Shown here piece by piece: positions 1 through 7,710 of a stretch of DNA of 64,000 nucleotides (within the stretch, counting starts at the first letter, position 1; each line of letters starts with the position of its first letter). The position numbers and the translations under genes are program-made. The notes under the pieces were generated by a model, which was given only the letters and a program-made list of their open reading frames with translations, did no database searches and was not told the origin of the DNA. Origin of the DNA: JAGFIY01 sp964499285 (lineage in GTDB: Bacteria > Bacteroidota > Ignavibacteria > Ignavibacteriales > Melioribacteraceae); contig CAZCLA010000009.1 of assembly GCA_964499285.1 (NCBI GenBank), positions 27,083 to 91,082 of the forward strand. The letters are read 5' to 3'.

Positions 1-915
1 TGCGTTTGTTATCAAATTAATAAACACCTGTTCTAACTGCTGAGAATTACCTTTTAATTTTGGAAGATCATCATCGATATTTAACATAAAATGTTCTGTC
101 GAGTTACGAATTAAATTGTCAACAATTTTTATTGCAAACTCAACAACTTTTTTAATATCAACTTCGTATGAAAGCACACCTGAATCTTTTCTCGCATATT
201 CGGTCAGATTCTGTACAATATTTTGAATCCGTTTGCTCCCTTTTCCAATATCTATAATTGAACGAATTATCTTTTCATCCGCCTCGCTGAACATCATTCC
301 GGATACGACAAAATCTCCATTCTCATTAAAATATTTTTGCAGAATTGGATAGATATCTTCCCATACTTTTTCAAGAAACCTGCCGTTGAGAAGAATAAAA
401 TTATTTGGATTGTTTATTTCATGTGCAACCCCTGAAACCAAAATTCCAAGTGAAGCCATTTTATCAGCTTGAATCAACTGTTGTTGTTTAATCGCGGCAA
501 GATGTTCTGCTTCCCTCCTTTGAGTTATATCATTTATAATTCCATCATAATATTTCACTCTTCCATCTGAGTCCTTTGAAAGAACAATGCTGTTCTTCAC
601 CCATCTTATCGATCCGTTGCGATGAATTATTCTATGTTCTAATTGCTGTTGTTCAATGCCTTTAAGAGCTTGTTCGGCTTGATCGATGACCATTTGCTTA
701 TCGTCCTCGTGAACCATTCTAAGCCAAAGATCAGGATCTTCAAAATAATCTTCGGAAGAATAACCGGTAACAGCAAAACAACCTGGACCGTGATTTGTAC
801 CGACAACTTTACCGTTATCAATTTTTACTGTATAAATGTAGTCGGTTAGATGTGTTAATAGCCGTTCATATCTAGCTTCGTTAAAATTGAGTCTGCTTTT
901 TTCTTTAGCTGCCAT
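1..915 (-). CDS. PAS-domain sensor histidine kinase, C-terminus cut by window edge
   Basis: A two-component sensor kinase; 305 residues are visible from the ATG at 915 and the frame stays open to base 1. Residues about 15-135 form a PAS fold with the usual tail leading into the kinase core. The phospho-acceptor H-box GVAHEINNPNN follows with His165, and the last visible residues, about 292-305, form the N-box (FINLITNA) of the ATPase domain. No membrane segment or signal peptide is present, so the sensor appears cytosolic. The ligand cannot be told from sequence. The remaining ATPase part, and any receiver domain, lie outside the window. A hairpin overlaps its ribosome binding site (see 921-948). 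Confidence 0.9.
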   Translation of the reverse strand, partial: MAAKEKSRLNFNEARYERLLTHLTDYIYTVKIDNGKVVGTNHGPGCFAVTGYSSEDYFEDPDLWLRMVHEDDKQMVIDQAEQALKGIEQQQLEHRIIHRNGSIRWVKNSIVLSKDSDGRVKYYDGIINDITQRREAEHLAAIKQQQLIQADKMASLGILVSGVAHEINNPNNFILLNGRFLEKVWEDIYPILQKYFNENGDFVVSGMMFSEADEKIIRSIIDIGKGSKRIQNIVQNLTEYARKDSGVLSYEVDIKKVVEFAIKIVDNLIRNSTEHFMLNIDDDLPKLKGNSQQLEQVFINLITNA

Positions 916-920
916 TTCGA

Positions 921-948
921 AATTCCTAAAACTGAATAATTAGGAATT
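921..948 (-). promoter_or_regulatory. Hairpin covering the Shine-Dalgarno of the histidine kinase gene
   Basis: On the minus strand a perfect 9-bp stem (AATTCCTAA with TTAGGAATT, 10-nt loop) ends six bases before the ATG at 915. The 3' arm contains AGGA, spaced 8 nt from the start codon, which is the best ribosome binding site for this gene. Folding would hide it. The structure is seen directly; a regulatory role is inference. Confidence 0.4.
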
Positions 949-1004
949 ATCAGGTAAGATTCAAATTGAGTTTTGTTCTGATTTTTTTTTAATCGATAAA
1001 GTTT

Positions 1005-2150
1005 TTACTTCACATACCTTGAAATAAACTCCTCGACTTCCGGAAGACCCCCTTGATAAATCAAATATCCGTTGCTGGGTTCTCTTTCTGTTATTTCTCC
1101 GGCGATTGGCATAAGCATTATTTCTTTCACCTTTTCGAGATCGTCGGTTTGTCCAAGCGCCCAGCATAGTTTTACATAAGCAACTTCAGGAAGCATATTT
1201 GCACAAGGCACAACTCCAAGCTGCATCATCTCTCTGCCCGTTTCGTAAACATACATTTGAACATAACCCCAGAGTGTCTGCACGGTCATATACACAGCAA
1301 CACCTTTTTCTTGAGCACGTTTCAGGGCGGGATAAACAGGTTTGTTTACGTGCCCCAACCCTGTGCCTGCAATTATGATTCCTCTATAACCATTATCGAC
1401 TAAGGAATCAATTACATCGGGTTTCATATTCGGGTAATAATAAACGATGCTTACTTTTTCTTCGAATGTGGGGATGATCTTTACTTCTTTATCATTTCTT
1501 CTTCTTTTATAATCTTGTCTTAACGGAACAATTTCATCGCGGCTTACTTTTGCTATCGGGATATCACCGATAGTTCTAAAAGTTGAGCGGTAACTTGAGT
1601 GCATTTTTCTAACACGAGTGCCTCGATGGAGAAGTCCGTAAACATCCGAAGTAGGACCGAACATACATACCATAATTTCAGCTATATCACTTTCCGCAGC
1701 AGTTTTTACCGCATGAATTAAATTCAAAGCNNNNNNNNNNNNNNNNNNNNNNNNNNNNNNNNNNNNNNNNNNNNNNNNNNNNNNNNNNNNNNNNNNNNNN
1801 NNNNNNNNNNNNNNNNNNNNNNNNNNNNNNGTTCCGCCGGTTCCAAGAAGTTTAACATTCGGTTTTGAGGGATCCTTTGGAAATTCCTTTTCGGGAATTT
1901 GATAGTGTGCTTCCTTGTAACCAAAAATATTTATATTTGTAATCGATTCGGCTTTTATTCCTATGTTATAACCTATGGGCATTTTCAGAACGACGTGAAG
2001 CTCGTCGGCTGTTTCTGATCTGGGAAGGATAATTCCCTTGTAGTTTCCCTTTGATGTTATAAGTTCAACATCACTCCAAACAGGTGCGTTAAATTTTTGC
2101 AGTACTGAGAGAGCTTTTCCGCGGTAACCTTTAAATGATTTTTCACCCAT
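1005..2150 (-). CDS. gatD: Glutamyl-tRNA(Gln) amidotransferase subunit D (archaeal type), interrupted by an assembly gap
   Basis: GatD is the asparaginase-like subunit that releases ammonia from Asn or Gln so that GatE can convert Glu-tRNA(Gln) to Gln-tRNA(Gln). The N-terminal 95 residues form the small beta-barrel typical of GatD. Then comes the asparaginase domain starting with LLGTGG, broken by 100 N. After the gap ALNLIHAV and the RGTRVRKMHSS segment carry the catalytic Lys region. About 347 residues are real, against roughly 430 in known GatD, so the missing part is probably about 90 residues and should include the HGTDT Thr-Asp pair. It starts 1 nt after gatE, with GGAGG 8 nt before the ATG overlapping the gatE stop region. 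Confidence 0.9.
   Translation of the reverse strand: MGEKSFKGYRGKALSVLQKFNAPVWSDVELITSKGNYKGIILPRSETADELHVVLKMPIGYNIGIKAESITNINIFGYKEAHYQIPEKEFPKDPSKPNVKLLGTGGXXXXXXXXXXXXXXXXXXXXXXXXXXXXXXXXXXALNLIHAVKTAAESDIAEIMVCMFGPTSDVYGLLHRGTRVRKMHSSYRSTFRTIGDIPIAKVSRDEIVPLRQDYKRRRNDKEVKIIPTFEEKVSIVYYYPNMKPDVIDSLVDNGYRGIIIAGTGLGHVNKPVYPALKRAQEKGVAVYMTVQTLWGYVQMYVYETGREMMQLGVVPCANMLPEVAYVKLCWALGQTDDLEKVKEIMLMPIAGEITEREPSNGYLIYQGGLPEVEEFISRYVK
1731..1830. other. Assembly gap (100 N) inside gatD
   Basis: A run of exactly 100 N. The flanks do not repeat each other, so real sequence is missing. Comparison with the usual length of GatD suggests roughly 270 bases are absent, and the 100 is a placeholder. Confidence 0.9.
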
Positions 2151-2151
2151 A

Positions 2152-4071
2152 TTAATTTCCTCCGTTCAGCATTGATTCAACAACTTCTCTCACGGTTTTC
2201 CCTTCCGCTTTTAGTGCTATTTTTTTCATTACCATTCCGATAGCTATTTCATTTTTCCTATCGGCGTTATGAAGTTTGGCATTATCGATAGATGCAATTA
2301 TTTCGGTTGCCGTTTTTTTAATCTCGGCCAGCGGAAGAAGTTTTGAATTTTCATCAAAGTTAAATTCATCATTCTTCATTTTATTCTGCAAGTAATAAAA
2401 AATTCCGCTGCGGGATAATTTTCCGTCACTTACCAATTTAAAGGCTTTATCTAAATTCTCTTCGTCAACTTGTTCGATTCGTGTAAGTTTCTTAAGTCTG
2501 TTCAATTCGCTGGTCAAAATTCTTGAAACAAACTTGGGATCGAGCTTATATTTTTCTACCGATTTTCTAAACAACTTCGTAAATGGTGAAACCGATAGAT
2601 TTAAAATTACATTCTCCGGAACACCGATTTCTTTATACCATTTTATTCTTTCAAAATATGGGCGGTCAAGATTTTGCCTGATGTTATCCAAAACTTCCGA
2701 CGTTATCTCTTTTGGTGGAAGATCTGTATCCGGATACATTCTATCGGCACCGGGAAGAATTCTTTCAAATCCGTTCGTCCCATCGCGCAAAGCCTGTCTT
2801 GTTTCGGAAGGAATGCCTGCGGTTGCTTCTTTTGCTCGGATAATAATTTCCTTAACGGCAGTATTAGTATCCTCATCGCTTCCCCAGACAATTACGACTG
2901 TATCCTTTTCCGATGCACCGCATGTTCTGATTACATCGAACCATTCCGAGGATGTAAGATTATCCCCTTTCGAATCCGAATGAATTATGTTTGGAATAGT
3001 TGTTAAGCATGCAATTACTCGTACTCGATCCGAGATTTCCTTTGAGAAATATGTGTTGGTTTGTGTCTGCCAATTCAGAAGTCCGGAAAACCCTTTAAGC
3101 ACAACTGCTTTTATAAGCTCGCCGTTTTCAACCGCATTTTTAATTGGAAGATAGTGCGGTTTCTTCATAAGTTTTGTTATATCGTGATGAGAAGATCTGA
3201 ATGATTCTTCTATAATATTTCTCTTTTTCAATTCTTCTCTTAACCTAAGGAGATTCCATTGACGCATTGCTTCGTTGTAGGTTAATCTTGGAATACGTGA
3301 TATTTTCGGAACTCCTTTAATTTCAATTCTTGTCCCCCCCTTAACACTTACGTTTACATCTTCTCTTGCGGCTCCGGCACCTCGTCTAACTTTATTTGTG
3401 CTTCTTACGATATTTGCACAAAGCAAAGCAACTTCAGCAACCTCTTGAGGAGTTCTCATATCGGGACCAGTTACGGTTTCTATCAAAGGCATTCCGAGTC
3501 TGTCCGTAATATAAACTCTTCTATGTCCTTCATCGCTTACTTCGCGGCATGAATCTTCTTCGATCGACATTTGTACAATTTCAATTTCCCGATCTTTGTA
3601 AGGTATTTTTCCATCCAAAGCAAAAATTGCTGTCCTTTGAAATCCAGTTGGAATAGAACCATCCAGATATTGCTTTCGAGCAATGTGCAGTTCGTCAACA
3701 ATGTTGCATCCGTAAAGAAGTCCCGTCTCTAATGCTATTTCCAACGCTTGTTCGTTGATCAAAAACGGAGGTGTGTCATCCATTTCATAAGTGCATACAG
3801 ATTGACGGTTAATTCTGTAAATTATTTCTTTCTTAGTTTTAAATTCCATCAGTGCTGTGCCGTCGTATTCACCAAGTTCAGAAAGTGTAGGACGCATATG
3901 ACGAAGAATTTCCGCATCATAGCTTTTATTGAACATTCCTGCGGGACATCTGCAGAACAGCTTTTTTTCGGTCAACAACTGCTGATGAATTTCGAGTCCG
4001 GACTTAAAGCCGACTTTTGCATAATCTTCATCGGTCATTTCTTCGAAAGGTTTAAAATGAAAATCGTACAT
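2152..4071 (-). CDS. gatE: Glutamyl-tRNA(Gln) amidotransferase subunit E (archaeal type)
   Basis: GatE phosphorylates the Glu of Glu-tRNA(Gln) and transamidates it with ammonia from GatD. At 639 residues it matches archaeal GatE and is clearly longer than bacterial GatB (about 480). The N-terminal GatB-like domain includes GLEIHQQL, the metal-site region CRCP, and the conserved GAGAAREDVNVSV segment followed by RIEIKGV. Residues about 310-415 are the AspRS-like insertion that distinguishes GatE from GatB. The C-terminal 150 residues form the helical and YqeY-like tail that contacts tRNA. First gene of a gatE-gatD pair. No gatC, gatA or gatB is in the window. Confidence 0.95.
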   Translation of the reverse strand: MYDFHFKPFEEMTDEDYAKVGFKSGLEIHQQLLTEKKLFCRCPAGMFNKSYDAEILRHMRPTLSELGEYDGTALMEFKTKKEIIYRINRQSVCTYEMDDTPPFLINEQALEIALETGLLYGCNIVDELHIARKQYLDGSIPTGFQRTAIFALDGKIPYKDREIEIVQMSIEEDSCREVSDEGHRRVYITDRLGMPLIETVTGPDMRTPQEVAEVALLCANIVRSTNKVRRGAGAAREDVNVSVKGGTRIEIKGVPKISRIPRLTYNEAMRQWNLLRLREELKKRNIIEESFRSSHHDITKLMKKPHYLPIKNAVENGELIKAVVLKGFSGLLNWQTQTNTYFSKEISDRVRVIACLTTIPNIIHSDSKGDNLTSSEWFDVIRTCGASEKDTVVIVWGSDEDTNTAVKEIIIRAKEATAGIPSETRQALRDGTNGFERILPGADRMYPDTDLPPKEITSEVLDNIRQNLDRPYFERIKWYKEIGVPENVILNLSVSPFTKLFRKSVEKYKLDPKFVSRILTSELNRLKKLTRIEQVDEENLDKAFKLVSDGKLSRSGIFYYLQNKMKNDEFNFDENSKLLPLAEIKKTATEIIASIDNAKLHNADRKNEIAIGMVMKKIALKAEGKTVREVVESMLNGGN

Positions 4072-4368
4072 AATTTTTTTTCTCGTAAGTTGGGAAAATG
4101 CAAATGATTAAAAATAGAGGGGCAATATTGGTCATTGAAAATAAGTTCTCATAAAATAGGATAAATTCGTATGAAAACTTACTCACATCAAGGATATTAA
4201 TCAAACTGAATGATTTAGTGAAATCATGAATTATAATTCTTATACTGAATTATCGTTTATAAACAACGAGGTGCAGTTCTATTTTTGAAATAATGTGGTC
4301 AAATTAACTTATGAATCACCCCAAAAAAATTTGCATCTAATTAAATACAATAAAATCTTCAGGTCGAA
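4072..4368. other. Divergent intergenic region between gatE and a methyltransferase gene
   Basis: 297 bases, very AT-rich, that must hold the promoters of gatE (minus) and the methyltransferase (plus). TATTTTTG at 4280-4287 resembles the Bacteroidota -7 box TAnnTTTG, but no clear -33 partner is present. No ORF, RNA gene or strong hairpin was seen. Confidence 0.5.
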
Positions 4369-4986
4369 ATGGAACAAAACAAAAATCACTGGTACGATGG
4401 ATTTTTCTACGATGTTTTTATCGCACCCAATCAGGATAAATCATTTAAGATTGCAAAGGAAATTATAGAAGAAAATTCAAATGTAATTGATGCTGGCTGC
4501 GGAACAGGAAGATTTGCTTTCAGTGTTGTAGATAAAGTAAACAAAGTTGACGGTGTTGATTTATCCGATCGTAATATAAAAGTTGCATTGAATAAACTTA
4601 CAAAGAACGATTCACCCAAGATTAAATTTTATCACTCTGATATTTTCCGTTTTTTTGAAAACGGCGACAGGCATTACGATTATGCGGTTATGTCTTACGT
4701 CATTCACGAAGTAGATGAACACTCACGAAATGATATTTTAAAAACTCTATCACAAAATGCAGACAAATTAATTATAATCGATTACTTACATCCGCGCCCG
4801 AAGCATTATTGGAGCTGGCTAAATGAAGCTGTTGAGTTTGCTGCGGGAAAAGAGCATTACACAAATTTTAAGTCATACTTAAAGAACAGCGGCTTAAGAG
4901 GGTTGGCGGAACGAAACGGATTGAAAATTATCAAAGAAATTAAAAATACACCTTCGACAAGTCACATCGTCGTATTACAAAAATAA
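4369..4986 (+). CDS. Class I SAM-dependent methyltransferase
   Basis: A 205-residue Rossmann-fold methyltransferase. Motif I is VIDAGCGTGRF (about residues 40-50), followed by the acidic end of beta2 (VDGVDLS) and a DYAVMSYVIHEV motif IV. These bind S-adenosylmethionine. The N-terminus (HWYDGFFYDVF) resembles UbiE/Coq5-like small-molecule methyltransferases, but the substrate cannot be named. It stands alone between a divergent gatE and a convergent AraC-type regulator, so context does not help. Confidence 0.85.
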   Translation: MEQNKNHWYDGFFYDVFIAPNQDKSFKIAKEIIEENSNVIDAGCGTGRFAFSVVDKVNKVDGVDLSDRNIKVALNKLTKNDSPKIKFYHSDIFRFFENGDRHYDYAVMSYVIHEVDEHSRNDILKTLSQNADKLIIIDYLHPRPKHYWSWLNEAVEFAAGKEHYTNFKSYLKNSGLRGLAERNGLKIIKEIKNTPSTSHIVVLQK

Positions 4987-5119
4987 AAACAAATAAAATA
5001 GAACTTATAAATGTATAATCAATGAATAACTTTTCTGTGAGCTATGTTCAAACCGACGGCTGATTAATTTATTAAGTTTCAAAAAAGAGTATTAGCGATT
5101 GGATGACCGCAGAAATAAA

Positions 5120-6100
5120 TTATGATGCCGCACTATAGCTGTATTTATTTTTATACTCGATCGGAGTTAATCCTGTTATTTTTTTGAACGTATTTCTGAA
5201 TGCTTTCGGATCGGAATAACCTACTTTATACATTGCCTCAGTTACACTTTCCCGTGAAGATTCTAAGCTCATTTTAGCTGCTTCAATTTTTACACGTTTG
5301 ATATATTCCGAAATTGTATTTGATGTTGCCTTCTTAAATCTGCGCTCCAAATTCCTTCGGCTTAATGCAAATGTAGAGGCAAGTTCCTCCACGGTAATTT
5401 TTTTCTCAAAATTATCTTCTATAAACTCCTGAGTTTTCTTTATTTGTATGTCGTCGTGGTCTTTCTGTCCTCTAAACATAATAAATGGAGATTGGCTGAA
5501 CTTGTCCAAATCAATCATAAAAGATTTAGCTGTCATCAAGGCAACTTCTCTTCCGGCATTTTTATCTATTAAGTAAAGAATCAAATTTAAATATGAATAT
5601 GCGCCACCGCTTGTGTAAAGCCCCTTTTCTTCCGTCATAATTTTATCGTCAAGCAATTTTACATCAGGATACATTTTTCTAAACTCGGTTGAAAAGCGCC
5701 AGTGAGTTGTTGCACGTTTACCATTCAATAATCCTGTAGCAGCTAAAAAGAATGAACCCAAACAGAAACTTGCAACCTCAGCACCTTTCTCGTATTGTTT
5801 TACTATCCAAGGAATAAACTCTTTGTTGTGTTCTGCGGCTTGGTACTGATCACCGTGAATTGCAGGTATGATAATTAAATCTGTTTTATTGACTTCGTCA
5901 ATTAGAAGATTAGGATTAACAGTAAACAATCCTGTGCTTTGCCTTGTTGCTTTCGACAGACCAACAAGATCAACAATAAAGATATGGTCTTTCCCCAAAT
6001 CAGAAAGTATTTCATTAACATTAGAAAATATTTGATGAGCGCCTTCAATATTTACAAGACTTGTGTGCCCGCGAGGAATTAAAATCGAGATATGTTTCAT
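5120..6100 (-). CDS. GlxA-type transcriptional regulator: DJ-1/PfpI domain plus AraC helix-turn-helix
   Basis: 326 residues. The first 190 form a DJ-1/PfpI-like domain with the nucleophile-elbow-like ASFCLGSFFLA (Cys113) and the TTHW segment typical of GlxA/FtrA regulators. Residues about 220-322 are a double HTH AraC domain ending in VGYSDPKAFRNTFKKITGLTP. Such proteins bind small molecules through the DJ-1 domain and activate nearby genes. It is divergent from the run of VOC, DHFR-like and SRPBCC genes starting at 6258, which makes those its likeliest targets. That link is inference. Confidence 0.9.
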   Translation of the reverse strand: MKHISILIPRGHTSLVNIEGAHQIFSNVNEILSDLGKDHIFIVDLVGLSKATRQSTGLFTVNPNLLIDEVNKTDLIIIPAIHGDQYQAAEHNKEFIPWIVKQYEKGAEVASFCLGSFFLAATGLLNGKRATTHWRFSTEFRKMYPDVKLLDDKIMTEEKGLYTSGGAYSYLNLILYLIDKNAGREVALMTAKSFMIDLDKFSQSPFIMFRGQKDHDDIQIKKTQEFIEDNFEKKITVEELASTFALSRRNLERRFKKATSNTISEYIKRVKIEAAKMSLESSRESVTEAMYKVGYSDPKAFRNTFKKITGLTPIEYKNKYSYSAAS

Positions 6101-6257
6101 TTTGTTTCTCCACCCCTATCACATAAAAATAAAAAGACAAAATGTCGGAATCAACCCTAAAGATTGCCGTATTCACCCCTCACATTAAGGGATATATAAA
6201 ATTAAATTTAGCTTGTTATTATTTAGATCAACACATAACCTAAAAGGAGAAGTAATT

Positions 6258-6695
6258 ATGAAATCAATAAATCCTTACCTCAATTTTCAAGGAAACACGG
6301 AAGATGCTTTTAACTTTTATAGAAGCATCTTTGGAGGAGATTTTCAAGGAGGAATATTCCGCTTCAAGGATACTGAAATGGGTGGTAACTTAAGTGATGC
6401 CGAACAACAGATGGTAATGCATATAGGTTTACCGATAGGTAATCAAAATTTCTTAATGGCAACCGATGCTCTTGATTCGATGGGACAAAAAGTAATTTTT
6501 GGAAATAACTTTTATATTTCAATAGATGCCGAAAGCAAAGAAGAAGCAGATAAATTATTTGCCGGACTTTCGGAGGGCGGCAAGGTTGAAATGCCGATGG
6601 CTGATCAATTTTGGGGAGATTACTTCGGATCGCTCAAAGATAAATTTGGGATTCAGTGGATGGTTATTTATTCACCGCCTCAGTCTGATAACTAA
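6258..6695 (+). CDS. VOC-fold (PhnB / 3-demethylubiquinone methyltransferase-like) protein
   Basis: 145 residues from the ATG at 6258, chosen over an upstream in-frame start because AAAGGAG lies 8 nt before it. The N-terminus INPYLNFQGNTEDAFNFYRSIFGG and the C-terminal WGDYFGSLKDKFGIQWM are hallmarks of the PhnB-like branch of the vicinal oxygen chelate superfamily. Members bind metals or small electrophiles. The function of this branch is not established and the name 3-demethylubiquinone methyltransferase is historical. It is the first gene of the small-enzyme run and is related to the two tandem domains encoded at 7711. Confidence 0.9.
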   Translation: MKSINPYLNFQGNTEDAFNFYRSIFGGDFQGGIFRFKDTEMGGNLSDAEQQMVMHIGLPIGNQNFLMATDALDSMGQKVIFGNNFYISIDAESKEEADKLFAGLSEGGKVEMPMADQFWGDYFGSLKDKFGIQWMVIYSPPQSDN

Positions 6696-6736
6696 TAAAA
6701 AAATAAGTGCTTATTTTTTTATAAAAGATATTAGGA

Positions 6737-7042
6737 ATGTCCGTGTCAAAGAAAATTTTAAAGATTTGCGATCATGGTCATAAATTTTATAAAAGCAGTG
6801 ATTGCCAAACTTGTCCTGTTTGTGAAAAAGAACGAAAACCGAAGCAAGGTTTTTTCTCTAAACTGAGCTCTCCTGCAAGAAATGCTCTTCGGCAAAATGG
6901 AATAACATCATTAAATAATCTTTCCACTTATACTGAGAAAGAAATATTGAACTTACACGGTATTGGACCGACTTCAATCCCGATATTAAAAAGTGAACTG
7001 CAAAAAAATGGACTTTCATTTAAGAGACATCGAGAAAATTAA
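6737..7042 (+). CDS. Small helix-hairpin-helix protein with a zinc-knuckle-like N-terminus
   Basis: 101 residues. Residues about 11-30 hold CDHGHKFYKSSDCQTCPVC, a Cys/His-rich segment that could bind one zinc. Residues about 45-98 resemble the C-terminal domain of RNA polymerase alpha (PARNALRQNGITSLNNLS, then the helix-hairpin-helix LHGIGPTSIPIL). Stand-alone proteins of this sort are annotated as alpha-CTD-like DNA-binding proteins. It is followed after 2 nt by the DHFR-like gene. The role is unknown; DNA binding is inferred from the fold. Confidence 0.75.
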   Translation: MSVSKKILKICDHGHKFYKSSDCQTCPVCEKERKPKQGFFSKLSSPARNALRQNGITSLNNLSTYTEKEILNLHGIGPTSIPILKSELQKNGLSFKRHREN

Positions 7043-7044
7043 TA

Positions 7045-7692
7045 ATGGGTAAATTAAGAGTAGCAAGTTTCGCAATATCAGTTGACGGCTTCGGTGCCGG
7101 TACAAACCAAAGTTTAGAAAATCCTTTGGGCATTAATGGTACTGAATTACATAAATGGTTTTTCCCAACTCAAACATTTCAGAAAGAACACGGTGATGGT
7201 GAGGGTACGACCGGAATTGATAATGATTTTGCGAAAAAGGGGTTTGAAAATATCGGCGCTTGGATTTTAGGTAGAAATATGTTTGCTCCAAGTCGCGGAC
7301 CTTGGAAAGATGAAAATTGGAAAGGGTGGTGGGGTGATAATCCGCCATATCATACTTCGGTTTTTATTCTAACCAATTTCAAACGAGATCCAATTGAAAT
7401 GGAAGGCGGCACAACTTTTCACTTTGTTACCGATGGAATTCGCGCGGCACTTGAACGTGCATTTGATTCCGCAGACGGCAAAGATGTGAGACTCGGCGGC
7501 GGTGTGAATGTTATTCGTCAATATCTTAATGAAAAGTTAATTGATGAAATGCATTTGGTAATCTCTCCCACATTGTTAGGTTCGGGAGAAAACCTTTTTA
7601 CTCATATTGATTTGCGTTCACTTGGTTATACTTGCACCAAACACACCCGATCAGAAAATGCAACTCACTTGATAATCGAAAAAAGAAATTAA
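7045..7692 (+). CDS. Dihydrofolate reductase family / RibD C-terminal-like reductase
   Basis: 215 residues with the pattern of the DHFR-like RibD C-terminal family: SVDGFGAG near the N-terminus, WILGRNMF, FVTDGIRAALERAF, then GGGVNVIRQYLNEKLIDEMHLVISP, which forms the NADPH-binding and core strands. These small reductases are widespread in soil and marine bacteria and mostly unassigned. A role in folate or riboflavin synthesis is not implied. It lies in the same-strand run with VOC and SRPBCC genes, with 2-3 nt spacing on both sides, so it is surely cotranscribed. Confidence 0.9.
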   Translation: MGKLRVASFAISVDGFGAGTNQSLENPLGINGTELHKWFFPTQTFQKEHGDGEGTTGIDNDFAKKGFENIGAWILGRNMFAPSRGPWKDENWKGWWGDNPPYHTSVFILTNFKRDPIEMEGGTTFHFVTDGIRAALERAFDSADGKDVRLGGGVNVIRQYLNEKLIDEMHLVISPTLLGSGENLFTHIDLRSLGYTCTKHTRSENATHLIIEKRN

Positions 7693-7710
7693 TAAATGAA
7701 GGGAAACATT

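Noticed and set aside
643..849. Open frame on the plus strand, 68 codons
   Set aside because: It is antisense to the PAS domain of the histidine kinase, which has clear motifs and an uninterrupted frame.
2534..2983. Plus-strand open frame of 149 codons inside gatE
   Set aside because: No known domain, and lies antisense to strongly conserved GatE sequence.
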